Source of the DNA: Iodidimonas muriae
GTDB taxonomy: Bacteria > Pseudomonadota > Alphaproteobacteria > Sphingomonadales > Rhodothalassiaceae
Reading direction: 5' to 3'
Assembly (NCBI RefSeq): GCF_014647255.1
Contig: NZ_BMOV01000004.1
Location: 180,187-244,186 of the forward strand
Length of the DNA stretch: 64,000 nucleotides
Shown here: positions 1-9,010 of the stretch, one piece after another
How positions within the stretch are numbered: position 1 is the stretch's first letter
How the letters are laid out: every line of letters starts with the position of its first letter
Made by a program: the position numbers and the translations under genes
The notes under the pieces: model-generated
What the model saw: only the letters and a program-made list of their open reading frames with translations
Database searches by the model: none
Told to the model about the DNA's origin: nothing

Positions 1-91
1 TGCCGCCCAATTCCAGATGCAGGCTATGTAGGGCTGTGGTTTTGGTGGCCGCCGTGGTGGGTGCGGTATCAGGCTTAGGGGCATCGGTCAT
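1..91 (-). CDS. gcvT: Aminomethyltransferase GcvT (glycine cleavage T protein), N-terminal fragment
   Basis: The window cuts this gene after about 30 codons. The minus strand opens with an ATG at 91 preceded by CGGAGCCGCAG, and the peptide runs MTDAPKPDTAP, then a T/A-rich stretch, then LHSLHLELGG. The last part matches the LHxELGAKMVPFAGY start of GcvT. GcvT transfers the methylene carbon of glycine to tetrahydrofolate in the cytoplasmic glycine cleavage complex. The strongest support is the glycine riboswitch 70 bp upstream on the same strand, a usual controller of gcv operons. The N-terminal extension before the conserved region is somewhat long. Only 30 residues are visible, so the call leans on the riboswitch. 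Confidence 0.82.
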   Translation of the reverse strand, partial: MTDAPKPDTAPTTAATKTTALHSLHLELGG

Positions 92-159
92 TCTGCGGCT
101 CCGTTCAGGCGCCGTGATGGCGCAAAGGGCTTTGGCCGCGAAATGCGGCACCAACAAGC

Positions 160-372
160 CCCCTCTGTCACGGAACCTGAGAGATTTCACCAACGCCCAA
201 AGAGCGCCGCCTTATCCCCGTCGGTGAGCAAGGATTACCCTTGCTGCTTTCCAGAGTGTCCGCCGCCAACGGTCCTTTTGCCTGAGAGTTTCCGGGGCGG
301 TTGCTCCTTCGGCGTCGTGAACGGGGTGATGTGGGCCCTGTTCAGGCTCTCTCCCGCAGGCGGCCAGTGACG
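160..372 (-). ncRNA. Tandem glycine riboswitch upstream of gcvT
   Basis: Read on the minus strand, two aptamers follow each other. The first runs from GGGAGAG (near 355) through GCCGAAGGAGCAA to CTCTCAGGCAAAAGGACCG (near 265). The second runs from ACTCTGGAAAGC through ACCGACGGGGATAA to CTCTCAGGTTCCGTGACAGA, ending near 160. The CCGAAGG and CTCTCAGGCAAAAGGAC blocks are hallmark conserved segments of the glycine riboswitch, and two copies joined by a short linker is the common on-switch form. It lies directly before gcvT, so glycine should induce the cleavage system. Boundaries are good to about 5 bases. Confidence 0.93.
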
Positions 373-428
373 GTTACCCGCCGCTAGACAATATGTGTCG
401 TTCCTCTATCCGTCCAAGTGCGTCTCTG

Positions 429-959
429 TCAACGCAGCAGATTATAGCGCACGTCTTGGGCATCCAGCTGGAAGCCGATCAGAATTTCGTAATCATAGCG
501 CCGGGCCTGCTCGATGGTGGGCAGGATCTGGCGGATGGTTTCACGGCTTATGGCCCGTTGTTGATCGGCCTCGAAGTGAAGGCGGGTGTCATAAATATCC
601 TTGGCGACGATTTCCGAATTGTCGCGCACCACCGCCACGAACCAGCGCAGGGAGACATCCCCCGTGGCAGGCAAAGCCGGGCCACGCATGGCGGCAATGG
701 TGAAGGACACATCGCTCACCACATCGCGGCCTTGGTCGCAATCGAGGCCCAGATTGGAGATACTGGCTTCATAGGCGACATCGGCCGCATTTCTCTCCTC
801 GCCGATAAAGCGGGTATAAGACCCGGTGCCCCCCACCACCGCGAGGGCCGGGCAGCGCTGCACTGTCACTTCCAGAGGATTTTTATTGGAGCCGCAGGCC
901 GCAAGCGTTGCAAGCGAGCCCAAAACAGCGAGTTTCAGCAATTGGCGCATTCTGGACAT
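429..959 (-). CDS. Hypothetical outer-membrane-type lipoprotein, 176 aa
   Basis: The protein begins with a basic n-region (MSRMRQLLK), a short hydrophobic core and a lipobox LAAC, so lipidation at Cys22 is expected. The residue after the Cys is Gly rather than Asp, which in the usual rule favours transfer to the outer membrane. The mature part has no motif I recognise; it contains two cysteines (RCPALAVVGG and LDCDQGRD) that could form a disulfide. The start at 959 has AAGAGA at good spacing; a second ATG three codons in is possible. It is transcribed toward the gcv riboswitch but separated from it. Function unknown. Confidence 0.72.
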   Translation of the reverse strand: MSRMRQLLKLAVLGSLATLAACGSNKNPLEVTVQRCPALAVVGGTGSYTRFIGEERNAADVAYEASISNLGLDCDQGRDVVSDVSFTIAAMRGPALPATGDVSLRWFVAVVRDNSEIVAKDIYDTRLHFEADQQRAISRETIRQILPTIEQARRYDYEILIGFQLDAQDVRYNLLR

Positions 960-1191
960 CGAGTCTCTTCAATTTGATGTTGGCAAGATCGGCATGGTGC
1001 AAAATACCCTTAAGGCCTTGGGCGCGTGATGGCAATCACTGCTGGCATTTGGAGACGTGCTGTTTACCCCCAGAGCTTTCACCGCTCATTCAAAATTGAA
1101 ACGGTTTTTTCCCAAAGATGCTTGCGCTATGCTGATGTTGCGTCCACATGAGGGCGTATCGGCCTTATCGGCACCAAAGGACTGGACCCCC

Positions 1192-2142
1192 ATGAGCAAA
1201 CCGAGCCTTCTTATTCTTCTTGCAGCCCCGCGTGGTTTTTGCGCAGGCGTTGATCGTGCAATCAAAATTGTCGAACTGGCGCTGGAGCGATTCGGTGCTC
1301 CGGTTTATGTGCGCCACGAGATTGTTCATAACCGCCATGTGGTGGAAGAGCTGGAAGGCAAAGGCGCTATTTTCGTCGAGGAACTGGATGAAGTGCCTGA
1401 TGATGTGCCGGTGGTATTTTCCGCCCATGGCGTTCCCAAAAATATCCCCGCCGAAGCAGATCGCCGTAAGCTGATGTATGTGGATGCCACATGCCCGCTG
1501 GTATCGAAAGTGCACCGGGAAGTAGAGCATCACGACCGCACGGGCTATCATATTCTGATGATTGGCCATGCGGGCCATCCGGAAGTGATCGGCACCATGG
1601 GGCAGGTGGCAGACGGGGCCATCACCTTGATCGAATCGGAAGAAGATGCCGAAACGGTCCAACCCAAAGATCCCGCGAATCTTGCCTATGTGACCCAGAC
1701 CACATTGTCGGTGGACGATACCGCAGGCATCGTTGAAATATTGACCCGCCGCTTCCCGCATATTCATGGGCCGCGCAAGGAAGATATTTGCTATGCCACC
1801 ACCAATCGTCAGGAATCGGTGAAGGCCATTGCCGAGCGCTGTGACCGGTTGTTGGTGATCGGCGCCCCCAATTCCTCGAATTCCCGCCGTTTGGTGGAAG
1901 TCTCGGAAAAGCAGGGTGTGCCGTCGCGTCTGGTGCAAAAAGCCGCAGAGATTGATTGGGAATGGTTGAAGGGCGTGACCACCATCGGTATCACCGCCGG
2001 AGCCTCGGCACCGGAAGTGCTGGTGCAGGAGGTTATTTCCGCCTTGTCCGAGCATTATGACGTCCGGTTGGAAGAGGTGGAAACCGCACGGGAAGCGGTC
2101 ACCTTCAAAATACCGGCTGCCCTGCGCGATAGCGCCGCCTGA
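1192..2142 (+). CDS. ispH: 4-hydroxy-3-methylbut-2-enyl diphosphate reductase IspH
   Basis: IspH makes IPP and DMAPP from HMBPP in the last step of the MEP isoprenoid pathway, using a [4Fe-4S] cluster. All family signatures are present: [11 protein letters not shown] (first cluster Cys, residue 17), HEIVHN, ATCPLV (second Cys), [23 protein letters not shown] (third Cys), NSSNSRRL and [10 protein letters not shown]. From the ATG at 1192 the protein is 316 aa, the normal length; the reading frame stays open upstream to 1057 but that extension has no similarity to the family. It heads a run of four same-strand genes; rnhA starts 14 bp downstream, an arrangement common in alphaproteobacteria, though the homoserine kinase gene often found between them is absent here. 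Confidence 0.97.
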   Translation: MSKPSLLILLAAPRGFCAGVDRAIKIVELALERFGAPVYVRHEIVHNRHVVEELEGKGAIFVEELDEVPDDVPVVFSAHGVPKNIPAEADRRKLMYVDATCPLVSKVHREVEHHDRTGYHILMIGHAGHPEVIGTMGQVADGAITLIESEEDAETVQPKDPANLAYVTQTTLSVDDTAGIVEILTRRFPHIHGPRKEDICYATTNRQESVKAIAERCDRLLVIGAPNSSNSRRLVEVSEKQGVPSRLVQKAAEIDWEWLKGVTTIGITAGASAPEVLVQEVISALSEHYDVRLEEVETAREAVTFKIPAALRDSAA

Positions 2143-2156
2143 ACACTCGCTTAAAG

Positions 2157-2609
2157 ATGAGTGTGTCTGGAAAACATCGCGTCGAGATTTATACCGACGG
2201 GGCGTGTTCGGGGAATCCCGGCCCCGGTGGCTGGGGCGTTTTGCTGCGTTGGAACGGCCATGAGAAAACCCTGAAGGGCGGCGAGGCAGAGACCACCAAT
2301 AACCGTATGGAACTGACGGCCGCCATCAAGGCGCTCGAGGCTTTGAAGCGCCCTGCCCAGGTGGATCTTTATACGGACAGCACCTATGTGCGTTCAGGCA
2401 TTACCCAGTGGATTCACAACTGGAAAGCACGTGATTGGCGCACAGCCTCTAAAAAGCCGGTGAAAAACGTGGATTTATGGCAGGCTCTGGATCAGGCGCT
2501 GGCGCGTCATCAGGTGTCCTGGCATTGGGTCAAGGGCCACGCCGGACATGAAGGCAATGAAGCGGCCGACCAATTGGCCAATGAGGGGATGGCCCCTTAT
2601 AAATCATAA
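2157..2609 (+). CDS. rnhA: Ribonuclease HI
   Basis: RNase HI degrades the RNA strand of RNA:DNA hybrids such as R-loops and primers. At 150 aa it is the normal size. The four catalytic acids are in place: D14 in [16 protein letters not shown]52 in [10 protein letters not shown]74 in YTDSTYV, and D138 in GNEAADQLA; the histidine loop GHAGHEGNE is also present. The ATG at 2157 lies inside ACTCGCTTAAAGATG with only a weak Shine-Dalgarno, so translation may be coupled to ispH, which ends 14 bp upstream. Confidence 0.97.
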   Translation: MSVSGKHRVEIYTDGACSGNPGPGGWGVLLRWNGHEKTLKGGEAETTNNRMELTAAIKALEALKRPAQVDLYTDSTYVRSGITQWIHNWKARDWRTASKKPVKNVDLWQALDQALARHQVSWHWVKGHAGHEGNEAADQLANEGMAPYKS

Positions 2610-2620
2610 GAGGAGCGTTT

Positions 2621-3109
2621 ATGGCCCTTCCCGATAAGGACACTCTCGCTTCAATGATGGGGCTTGTGCCGCAATTATCGGCGCTTGGCATCGAGCTTTG
2701 CGAGATGGATAAGGCCCATGCGAAAATGCGCCTGCCTTGGGCGGATCGTCTTGTAGCCTATGCGGATAGCGGGGTTATGGCGGGCGGCGCGGTGTTTACG
2801 CTGCTTGATTCGGTTCTGGGGACGGCTGTCTTTTCTGCTTTGCCATCCTTGGTGCCGGTGGCGACCCTTGATTTGCGGGTCGATTATTTGAAACCGGCAA
2901 CGCCGGGACGGGATCTTTATGCCAGCGCCCATTGTTATAAGCTGACGCGGCAGGTGGCGTTTGTGCGCGGCGTGGCTTTTCATGATAGTGAAGACAGCCC
3001 TATCGCCCATGCCACGGCCAGCTTCATCTTGAACCGGCCGCCAAGCCACGTGGCATCTTCCGAACAACAGGCGGATGAAAAAGATAGCACGAAAAAGGAT
3101 CAGGCATGA
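2621..3109 (+). CDS. PaaI/YbgC-type hotdog-fold acyl-CoA thioesterase
   Basis: This 162-aa protein has the PaaI-type hotdog signature GGAVFTLLDSVLGTAVFSAL followed by VATLDLRVDYLKPA. The conserved Asp/Glu of the helix is the D in LLDS. Such enzymes hydrolyse acyl- or aryl-CoA thioesters, but the substrate cannot be told from sequence. A good ribosome site (AAGAGGAG) sits before the ATG. It is 11 bp after rnhA and overlaps the next gene, a second thioesterase, by 4 bp (ATGA), so the two are translationally coupled. The C-terminus ends in a charged tail rich in K, D and E. Confidence 0.88.
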   Translation: MALPDKDTLASMMGLVPQLSALGIELCEMDKAHAKMRLPWADRLVAYADSGVMAGGAVFTLLDSVLGTAVFSALPSLVPVATLDLRVDYLKPATPGRDLYASAHCYKLTRQVAFVRGVAFHDSEDSPIAHATASFILNRPPSHVASSEQQADEKDSTKKDQA

Positions 3110-3549
3110 CTCCGGAGGTCTTTGCCGCTTTGAAAGAAAATAGCGCCCAAGAGGTGTCTTTGGCGGCTATTCCCTATGCCGGGTTTATGGGCATGTTTTT
3201 GCAAAGAAATGGCGACGATATGCTGGTGCATTTGAAATATGACATCAAGCATATCGGTGCGCCGGGGCGCTATCATGGCGGCGTTGTGGGGGCGACTTTG
3301 GAATTTGCCGCCATGGCGCAGGTAATGTGGGAGGCTTATCTCAAGGGAGAGCCTGTGGCGCGGGACAGCTTGCCCAAACCTGTGACGGTCACCGTGGATT
3401 TCCTGCGCAGTGCGGGGCTTTGTGATCTTTATGCCAGCGCCCTTATCGTGAGGCAGGGGCGGCGGATTGCCTCTGTGCGGGCAAGCGCCTGGCAAGAAGA
3501 CCGTCAAAAGCCTGTGGCCGAAGCGCAGATGCATTTCCTTGTCTCATAA
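3106..3549 (+). CDS. Second PaaI-type hotdog thioesterase
   Basis: A 147-aa hotdog protein with the family core GRYHGGVVGATLEFAAMAQV and a following strand PVTVTVDFLRSA. It is a distant paralogue of the preceding gene, with which it overlaps by 4 bp. The usual helix acid (D in LLDS of the neighbour) is here the E of LEFAA. The pair may work as a heteromer or on related acyl-CoAs; this is inference from coupling. Many alphaproteobacteria carry such adjacent PaaI-like pairs. Confidence 0.86.
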   Translation: MTPEVFAALKENSAQEVSLAAIPYAGFMGMFLQRNGDDMLVHLKYDIKHIGAPGRYHGGVVGATLEFAAMAQVMWEAYLKGEPVARDSLPKPVTVTVDFLRSAGLCDLYASALIVRQGRRIASVRASAWQEDRQKPVAEAQMHFLVS

Positions 3550-3598
3550 GGCTGACACACCCTTTTTGAACGGAGCGTATCAGCCTTTATGAGTGGGA

Positions 3599-4978
3599 TT
3601 AGCCTTCGCCGAATAACAGGCCCCGGAACGCAAATCCCATGAAGATCAGCCCCAGCGCCAAGGGGCACACATAGCGCAGCATGAACAGCCACAGAGCAAA
3701 GCCGAATTCGCTTTTCGGTGCCAGTTCATCGCGGATGCTGATGCGCTTCATGCGCCAGCCCACAAAAACAGCCACCAACAGTCCGCCCAATGGCATGATG
3801 ATATTGTTGGTGAGGAAATCCAGATTATCCAGAACGGTGCCGCGTAAGAAGGTGACATCCGCCCAGTAATTGAAGGACAGGACAGAGCCGATCCCCAGAA
3901 TGAAAATGGCTATGCCGCCACCGATGGCCGATTTGACGCGATTGATGCCGCGATGTTCTTCCAGCCATGCCACGATGGGCTCTAGCAAGGAAATTGCCGA
4001 GGTAAGGGCGGCAATGGCGAGCAACAAGAAGAAAGCCCCACCCACGAGGATGCCGCCGGGCATTTGTGCAAAAGCGACAGGAAGGGTGATGAACACAAGG
4101 CCCGGTCCTGCGCCCGGTTCCAGCCCATAGTGAAACACGATGGGGAAAATGGCCAAGCCAGCCAAAATCGCAACCGCGGTATCCGCCCCGGCAATGATGA
4201 AGGCGGATTTGGGCAAAGACACATCCTTGGGCACATAGGCGCCATAGGCCATGATGGAACCTAGCGCCAAAGAGAGCGAGAAGAAGGCCTGCCCAAGCGC
4301 TTGAATAACGGTTTCCAGTGTGACTTTTGAAAAATCGGGCTGGAATAAAAACTTGAAGGTAGAGGCCGCATCGCCCACAGCCATGGCATAGCTGACCAAC
4401 AGGATCAGAATAGCGAACAGGGCAGGCATCAGCCATGTGACTGCTTTTTCCAGACCACCGTGAATCCCCCGCGCGACCACCGCAATGGTCAATCCCATGA
4501 AAATGGCATGCCACAATAAAAGGAGCGGGAAATTGCCCGTTATGGAGCCGAAATAATCTGCAGAATTACTGGCATCAAGTGTATCGATGGAGCCGGAGAA
4601 GCTATCCACCATATAAGAGAGCGTCAGCCCCGCGATTACCGAATAAAAGCTGAGCACAAGGAACGCGCCAATAACACCGGACCAGCCGGCGATGGACCAA
4701 AGGTTTGAGCGCCCTTCTTGTTTGGCAACACTTCTCACCGCATTGGGGGGAGACATTTTCCCGCGCCGCCCCAGCGAGAGTTCTGCGATCATCACCGGCA
4801 CGCCAATGCCGAATACAAAGGCCAGATAGATCAGGACAAAGGCGCCGCCGCCGCCTTCCCCTGCTTCATAGGGGAATTTCCAGATATTCCCCAAGCCTAC
4901 GGCACTGCCGATGGCTGCAAACATAAAGGCGAGACGCGACGACCAGTTTTCGTGCGCTGCGGGAGCAGGCCCTGCCAT
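3599..4978 (-). CDS. Sodium-dependent transporter, neurotransmitter:sodium symporter (SNF) family
   Basis: The 459-aa protein starts with the SNF signature: WSSRLAFMFAAIGSAVGLGNIWKFPY, the first helix that holds the Na+ sites in LeuT-fold carriers. It shows about 11-12 hydrophobic segments, with GNFPLLLLWHAIF, the GGLEKAVTWLMP loop, and SISLLEPIVAWLEEHRG near helix 8. Bacterial members import amino acids or related compounds with sodium. The ATG at 4978 has AAGGA seven bases upstream and is preferred over an ATG six codons earlier that has no clear site. The neighbours give no clue to substrate. Confidence 0.93.
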   Translation of the reverse strand: MAGPAPAAHENWSSRLAFMFAAIGSAVGLGNIWKFPYEAGEGGGGAFVLIYLAFVFGIGVPVMIAELSLGRRGKMSPPNAVRSVAKQEGRSNLWSIAGWSGVIGAFLVLSFYSVIAGLTLSYMVDSFSGSIDTLDASNSADYFGSITGNFPLLLLWHAIFMGLTIAVVARGIHGGLEKAVTWLMPALFAILILLVSYAMAVGDAASTFKFLFQPDFSKVTLETVIQALGQAFFSLSLALGSIMAYGAYVPKDVSLPKSAFIIAGADTAVAILAGLAIFPIVFHYGLEPGAGPGLVFITLPVAFAQMPGGILVGGAFFLLLAIAALTSAISLLEPIVAWLEEHRGINRVKSAIGGGIAIFILGIGSVLSFNYWADVTFLRGTVLDNLDFLTNNIIMPLGGLLVAVFVGWRMKRISIRDELAPKSEFGFALWLFMLRYVCPLALGLIFMGFAFRGLLFGEG

Positions 4979-5116
4979 GGATGAATCCTTCCCCATATCT
5001 TGTTCTATCTATGATGCCTTCATGGGCTTATCACTGCATAATGCATTGGAAGACAGGCCGCTGCAACGGCGCAAAAAAAATACGCCCTTGCTGCATGCCT
5101 TCCCTTCCGTCATGCG

Positions 5117-5761
5117 TTATTTGGTGCCGAAAAGTCGGTCGCCCACATCCCCCAAGCCGGGCATGATATAGCCTTTTTCATTCAACCCTTCATCAAGGGC
5201 TGCGGTGAAAATGGGAACATCGGGGTGGGCATCCCGCAGGGCTTTCACCCCTTCCGGCGCGGCCACAAGGCACAAAAAGCGGATATTGGTGGCTCCGGCT
5301 TCCTTGACCAGCGAAATGGCGGCTGCGGCGGAATTGCCGGTGGCCAACATCGGGTCCACCACCAGAACATGGCGTTCATCAAGGCCATGGGGCATTTTGA
5401 AATAGTATTTCACCGGCTGCAATGTGTCGTGATCGCGGTATAGCCCCACATGTCCGACACGCGCCGAGGGGACCAGATCCAACAAGCCCTGAAGCAAGCC
5501 ATCGCCCGCCCGCATGATCGAAACAAAGCAGGGCTTTTTGCCGGAAAGCTGTTTTTTCTGGGTGATGGCCAGTGGCGTTTCAATTTCCACATCTTCCAAA
5601 GGCAAATCGCGGGTCACTTCATAGGCCAGAAGCAAGCTGATTTCGCGTAGCAATTGGCGGAATTGTGCCGATGATGTGCCGGTGCGGCGCATGATGGTCA
5701 GCTTATGCCGGATAAGTGGGTGGTCGATTACGGTTAAGCCATCCTGGTCTGTGCGCGTCAT
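5117..5761 (-). CDS. upp: Uracil phosphoribosyltransferase
   Basis: Upp salvages uracil to UMP using PRPP. The 214-aa protein has the PRPP loop [18 protein letters not shown] and the uracil-binding C-terminus [16 protein letters not shown], both diagnostic. The start at 5761 has GAGGGAG seven bases upstream. An in-frame extension up to 5902 has no family similarity and is rejected. It stands alone, divergent from the DUF6356 gene across a 179-bp intergenic region. Confidence 0.97.
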   Translation of the reverse strand: MTRTDQDGLTVIDHPLIRHKLTIMRRTGTSSAQFRQLLREISLLLAYEVTRDLPLEDVEIETPLAITQKKQLSGKKPCFVSIMRAGDGLLQGLLDLVPSARVGHVGLYRDHDTLQPVKYYFKMPHGLDERHVLVVDPMLATGNSAAAAISLVKEAGATNIRFLCLVAAPEGVKALRDAHPDVPIFTAALDEGLNEKGYIMPGLGDVGDRLFGTK

Positions 5762-5940
5762 TGATTTCTCCCTCAACGCAGTTTCGTGCAATTGACCACT
5801 CCACGCCGGTTCGATCAAGCAAGGATTGCGGCAATCGGGCTTTGAAGACGGGGTGATGTGAAATTCATGGCAGTTTTGATAAGATTTGCTATAGTAAAAC
5901 ATTAGAAAATCTAATGCATCAGCCGAGGCAATGACACATC

Positions 5941-6207
5941 ATGTTTTACCGATTTTTTCTGGAGCACCCGAAATCCGTCGGCGAAGGCTATTTCGCGCAT
6001 ATGGCTTCTGCCTTGAGTTTCGCGGTTTTATTGCTGACCGGAGCCGGCGTGTGTTTTGTTCACGCCTTTTTACCGGGGTGTTTTAGCAAAACCGGCAGCG
6101 CCATAGTGGGGCGGCTGCATGATAAAATGATACGCAGCCGCAAACGGCGACCGCAAAATGCCCGGCGTCCGGACCGGCCTATGGCCAGCTTCGATTATGT
6201 AATCTGA
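5941..6207 (+). CDS. DUF6356 family small membrane protein, 88 aa
   Basis: The sequence MFYRFFLEHPKSVGEGYFAHM, then a hydrophobic helix of about 20 residues, then FVHAFLPGCFSKTGS and LHDKM, fits the DUF6356 pattern known in alphaproteobacteria (HPxSVGExYxEH, HALxPF, LHxRM). No function is established. The tail of about 25 residues is strongly basic and probably cytoplasmic. A GAGG lies a little far upstream of the ATG. Confidence 0.8.
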   Translation: MFYRFFLEHPKSVGEGYFAHMASALSFAVLLLTGAGVCFVHAFLPGCFSKTGSAIVGRLHDKMIRSRKRRPQNARRPDRPMASFDYVI

Positions 6208-6247
6208 AGCATTAACTGTTCGGGCAGCCTGTTTTCGGAGATGGTTT

Positions 6248-7450
6248 ATGTCGGCGATGGACTTGGCAATTCTCGCCGCAGGGACCCTGTTTTATGCGGT
6301 TTTTTCCAAACGTCTGAACGATGGGATGGTGACCCTGCCGATGGCCTTTGCCCTGTTCGGGTTTTTGGTGGGGGCCGACGGCTTTGATTTGGTGGCCTTC
6401 GATACGGGGCATGGCAGCATTCATTTATTGGCGGAGCTGACCTTGGCTCTTGTGCTGTTCAGCGATGCGGCCCGCTTGGATGTGAAAGAACTGTTGAACG
6501 GCAAAATTCTGGCGCTGCGTATGCTGTTGGTGGGGCTGCCTTTGGCCGTTCTGGTCGGTGGTGTGTTGGCGCTGCTTTTGTTTCCAGATGTCCCGCCCAT
6601 GGCGGCGTTTTTGCTGGCGGCCATGCTCGCCCCCACCGATGCGGCCCTTGGGCAGGCGGTGCTGACAAACAAAGACGTGCCTTTAGAAACCCGCGAAGTG
6701 ATGACGGCGGAAAGTGGCCTCAATGATGGCCTTGCTTTGCCTGCGGTGGTGATGTTTGCGATTTTGGCCTCGGCATCCGATGGCCCCGGCTCCTCCGGAC
6801 CGGCGATGGCGCAATTCGCCGTCATGCAGATTGTTTTGGGTCCGCTGAGCGGGATCATCGTCGCATATCTTGGGGGGCATTTGATCGACTGGGCGGTGCG
6901 GTCCGGCACGGTCACCAAAGAGTTGGAAGGGGTGGCGATGCTGGCCTTGGCGCTTTTGGCTTATGCCTTGGCCGAAAGTATTGGCGGTAATGGATTCTTG
7001 GCGGCTTTTTCAGCCGGGATTACCTTGGGCTGTACGGTGAAACACCGATGTGGGGCGCTGATTGATTTCATGGAGGAAGAGGGCCAAATTCTGACGGCCT
7101 TCACCTTTTTGCTGTTTGGCGCAACCTTGTTGCCGGACGGGCTGGCGGTGATGGGATGGGGCACTGTTCTTTATGCGCTGGCCAGCCTGTTTGTGGTGCG
7201 GGTCGTGGCGATCATGCTGTCTTTCATGGGAAGCAAGGTCGATTATCCCGGCCGGTTGTTCATGGGGTGGTTCGGGCCGCGTGGCCTTGCGTCTATCCTG
7301 TTTGCCTTGATGATTTTCGAGACATATGACGTGCCGTTCCATGCGGAATTGCAGGCATGTGTGATGCTGACCGTGGCATTTTCCATCGTTCTTCATGGCC
7401 TGTCGGCCACCCCCTTATCGCGGCTTTATGGGCGCTATATAAGGCGGTGA
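6248..7450 (+). CDS. Cation:proton antiporter, CPA1/NhaP type
   Basis: A 400-aa integral membrane protein with about 11-12 hydrophobic segments. The ion-site helices are recognisable: APTDAALGQAV (helix 5 of the fold, with the conserved D) and the ESGLNDGLALP block that follows it. FGPRGLASILFALM near the C-terminus is also typical of CPA1. It likely exchanges Na+ or K+ for H+ across the inner membrane and serves pH and salt balance. There is no long cytoplasmic tail. GGAG precedes the ATG by eight bases. Confidence 0.92.
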   Translation: MSAMDLAILAAGTLFYAVFSKRLNDGMVTLPMAFALFGFLVGADGFDLVAFDTGHGSIHLLAELTLALVLFSDAARLDVKELLNGKILALRMLLVGLPLAVLVGGVLALLLFPDVPPMAAFLLAAMLAPTDAALGQAVLTNKDVPLETREVMTAESGLNDGLALPAVVMFAILASASDGPGSSGPAMAQFAVMQIVLGPLSGIIVAYLGGHLIDWAVRSGTVTKELEGVAMLALALLAYALAESIGGNGFLAAFSAGITLGCTVKHRCGALIDFMEEEGQILTAFTFLLFGATLLPDGLAVMGWGTVLYALASLFVVRVVAIMLSFMGSKVDYPGRLFMGWFGPRGLASILFALMIFETYDVPFHAELQACVMLTVAFSIVLHGLSATPLSRLYGRYIRR

Positions 7451-7584
7451 TTGCTAAGGGTTGGCCCGGTTCTGACCGCGCAGTGAACGCAATCCATCTG
7501 TCCGGCTGCAGCCGATTCCCTCAAAGGCCGATTGGTGCATAAAAGAAAAGGCTCAGCCCAAAATGGCTAAGCCCTTGCTTTAAA

Positions 7585-7659
7585 TGGTGGGCGCGGCAGG
7601 ATTTGAACCTGCGACCCCTGCGGTGTGAACACAGTGCTCTACCCCTGAGCTACGCGCCC
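7585..7659 (-). tRNA. tRNA-Val (anticodon CAC)
   Basis: On the minus strand the acceptor stem GGGCGCG pairs with CGCGCCC, the D arm is GCTC..GAGC, and the anticodon arm is CTGTG-TTCACAC-CGCAG with anticodon CAC (valine, GUG). The T arm GCAGG-TTCAAAT-CCTGC is perfect. CCA is encoded (7585-7587). It shares its acceptor stem and D arm with the tRNA-Val(GAC) at 50.6 kb. Confidence 0.97.
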
Positions 7660-7799
7660 GCTCGTCACGGAGGCGCCTTATATAGCGGCTTCGGGGATGA
7701 GTGCAACCATTTTCCTATGGCCCTTGCCAGATAAACACGGTAGATCGCCATAACTGAGCAGAAATGCTGTGAAAAGACGGTGAAAAGAGCGGATTGGCG

Positions 7800-8009
7800 A
7801 TGACACTTTTCGTAACCCTGAGCCTGATGGGCGTTACACTTTTGGTTCTTGCGCTGACCACGCTTTTGTCTCGACGCGAATATGTGCCGGGAAAGCCGCC
7901 CTTGGTGCCTTATGGCTTTGTGCAGTTCGTGGCGATTTTGGTGCTTTTGATGCTGGCGGGCCACGTGATTACGTTGGTAACAGGCACACCGTTCAAAGGC
8001 CGATTTTAA
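7800..8009 (+). CDS. Small two-helix membrane protein, 69 aa, unknown function
   Basis: The peptide MTLFVTLSLMGVTLLVLALTT then LLSRREYVPGKPPLVPYGF then QFVAILVLLMLAGHVITLV shows two transmembrane helices joined by a short polar, proline-rich loop. AAAGAGCGG lies before the ATG at 7800. The motif PGKPP-PYGFVQF resembles small uncharacterised alphaproteobacterial membrane proteins. Its 3' end overlaps the convergent nitrilase gene by 4 bp. Confidence 0.72.
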   Translation: MTLFVTLSLMGVTLLVLALTTLLSRREYVPGKPPLVPYGFVQFVAILVLLMLAGHVITLVTGTPFKGRF

Positions 8010-9010
8010 TCCGTCTCGTCGTCTTTGAACACCACGCCCATTTGTGGCTTTGTATTCACCGACAATTCAAAAATATCGGGGCGGGAATAATGTCCGGCGC
8101 TATCCAGAGCTTGGCGTTCGCGGGCCAAATGCCCCAGATCAAGCGGTGCCATGAGCCGGATTTCCCGATCATAAACGGGAGAGACGCTATAGCGGCCATC
8201 GGGGGCGATAAGGGCGCTGCCCCCGCGTTGGATCAGATCGCTGCCTTCAGGGGGCATAGAACCCAGAATGTCCAAGGCTTGCGGCATATCGGGCTTTAAA
8301 GATGCAAAGCCATCCAGAACATGGTCTTTGGAAAGGATGCAGCCCGCTGCCGCCACAAAGCATCTGCCCTCAAAGGCATAGGCGCGGCTGGCCACCTGAT
8401 GCATATCATTCACCGTGGGCCATTGGGCGATGTGGATGGCCTCGGTTTGCGCATGCATGGCGGCGCGGGCTAAGGGCATCCAATGTTCCCAGCAGATCAG
8501 GCTACCAAGCACGCCCCACGGGGTTTCTTGTGTTTTAAGGGTAGAGCCGTCTCCGCGTCCCCAAATCAGCCGCTCCGTATAAGTGGGAACCAGTTTTCGG
8601 TGATAGATATAGGTGCCATCGGGTGCAAAGCTGAAACTGGTATTATAAAGCGTGCCGCCGCGCCGTTCATGGCTGCCGATCAGGATGTAACAGCCGGTGC
8701 GCCGGGCGGCATCGGCAAGGCGAGAGAGATATGCGTCTCCAAGCACCACGGCGTTTTGGGACAAAAGCTGATAAAGCTGCTTTGCTCCTTCTTGATTCCA
8801 AAGCGCCGCCTTGGGCGCTTCATCCAGCCATACCGGATAGCCCGGCAGCCAACATTCAGCGAAAGCGATGATGGTTGCTCCTTCTTTCGCGGCGGCTTCG
8901 ATCTCCGAGATTGCCAGATCCACCGATGCCGGAAGATTTAGGAAGACCGGAGCGCGCTGGATGATCGCAAGGCACGGTTGGACGGGGGAGGACGACGTGG
9001 CCTGGGTCAT
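8006..9010 (-). CDS. Nitrilase-superfamily hydrolase, probable nitrilase (EC 3.5.5.1 type)
   Basis: The 334-aa protein carries the Glu-Lys-Cys catalytic set of the carbon-nitrogen hydrolases: E in FAECWLPGYPVWLD, K in YHRKLVPTYTERLIWG, and C in LICWEHWMPLAR. The CWEHxxPLxR context and the tyrosine/tryptophan-rich TERLIWG block are those of true nitrilases, which turn nitriles into acids plus ammonia, rather than of amidases. C-terminal blocks such as IQRGGSALIAPDGRY also fit. The gene stands alone, so the substrate is open. The start follows GGGGATC-like sequence and is not strongly marked. Confidence 0.9.
   Translation of the reverse strand: MTQATSSSPVQPCLAIIQRAPVFLNLPASVDLAISEIEAAAKEGATIIAFAECWLPGYPVWLDEAPKAALWNQEGAKQLYQLLSQNAVVLGDAYLSRLADAARRTGCYILIGSHERRGGTLYNTSFSFAPDGTYIYHRKLVPTYTERLIWGRGDGSTLKTQETPWGVLGSLICWEHWMPLARAAMHAQTEAIHIAQWPTVNDMHQVASRAYAFEGRCFVAAAGCILSKDHVLDGFASLKPDMPQALDILGSMPPEGSDLIQRGGSALIAPDGRYSVSPVYDREIRLMAPLDLGHLARERQALDSAGHYSRPDIFELSVNTKPQMGVVFKDDETD

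Noticed and set aside
36..370. Two plus-strand reading frames at the left edge
   Set aside because: They lie over the glycine riboswitch and the start of gcvT on the other strand and have no protein-like sequence.
393..977. 194-aa plus-strand frame
   Set aside because: It is the antisense of the lipoprotein gene, whose lipobox and start signal are convincing.
1165..2055. 296-aa minus-strand frame
   Set aside because: Antisense of ispH; the composition (His-rich) is that of a shadow frame.
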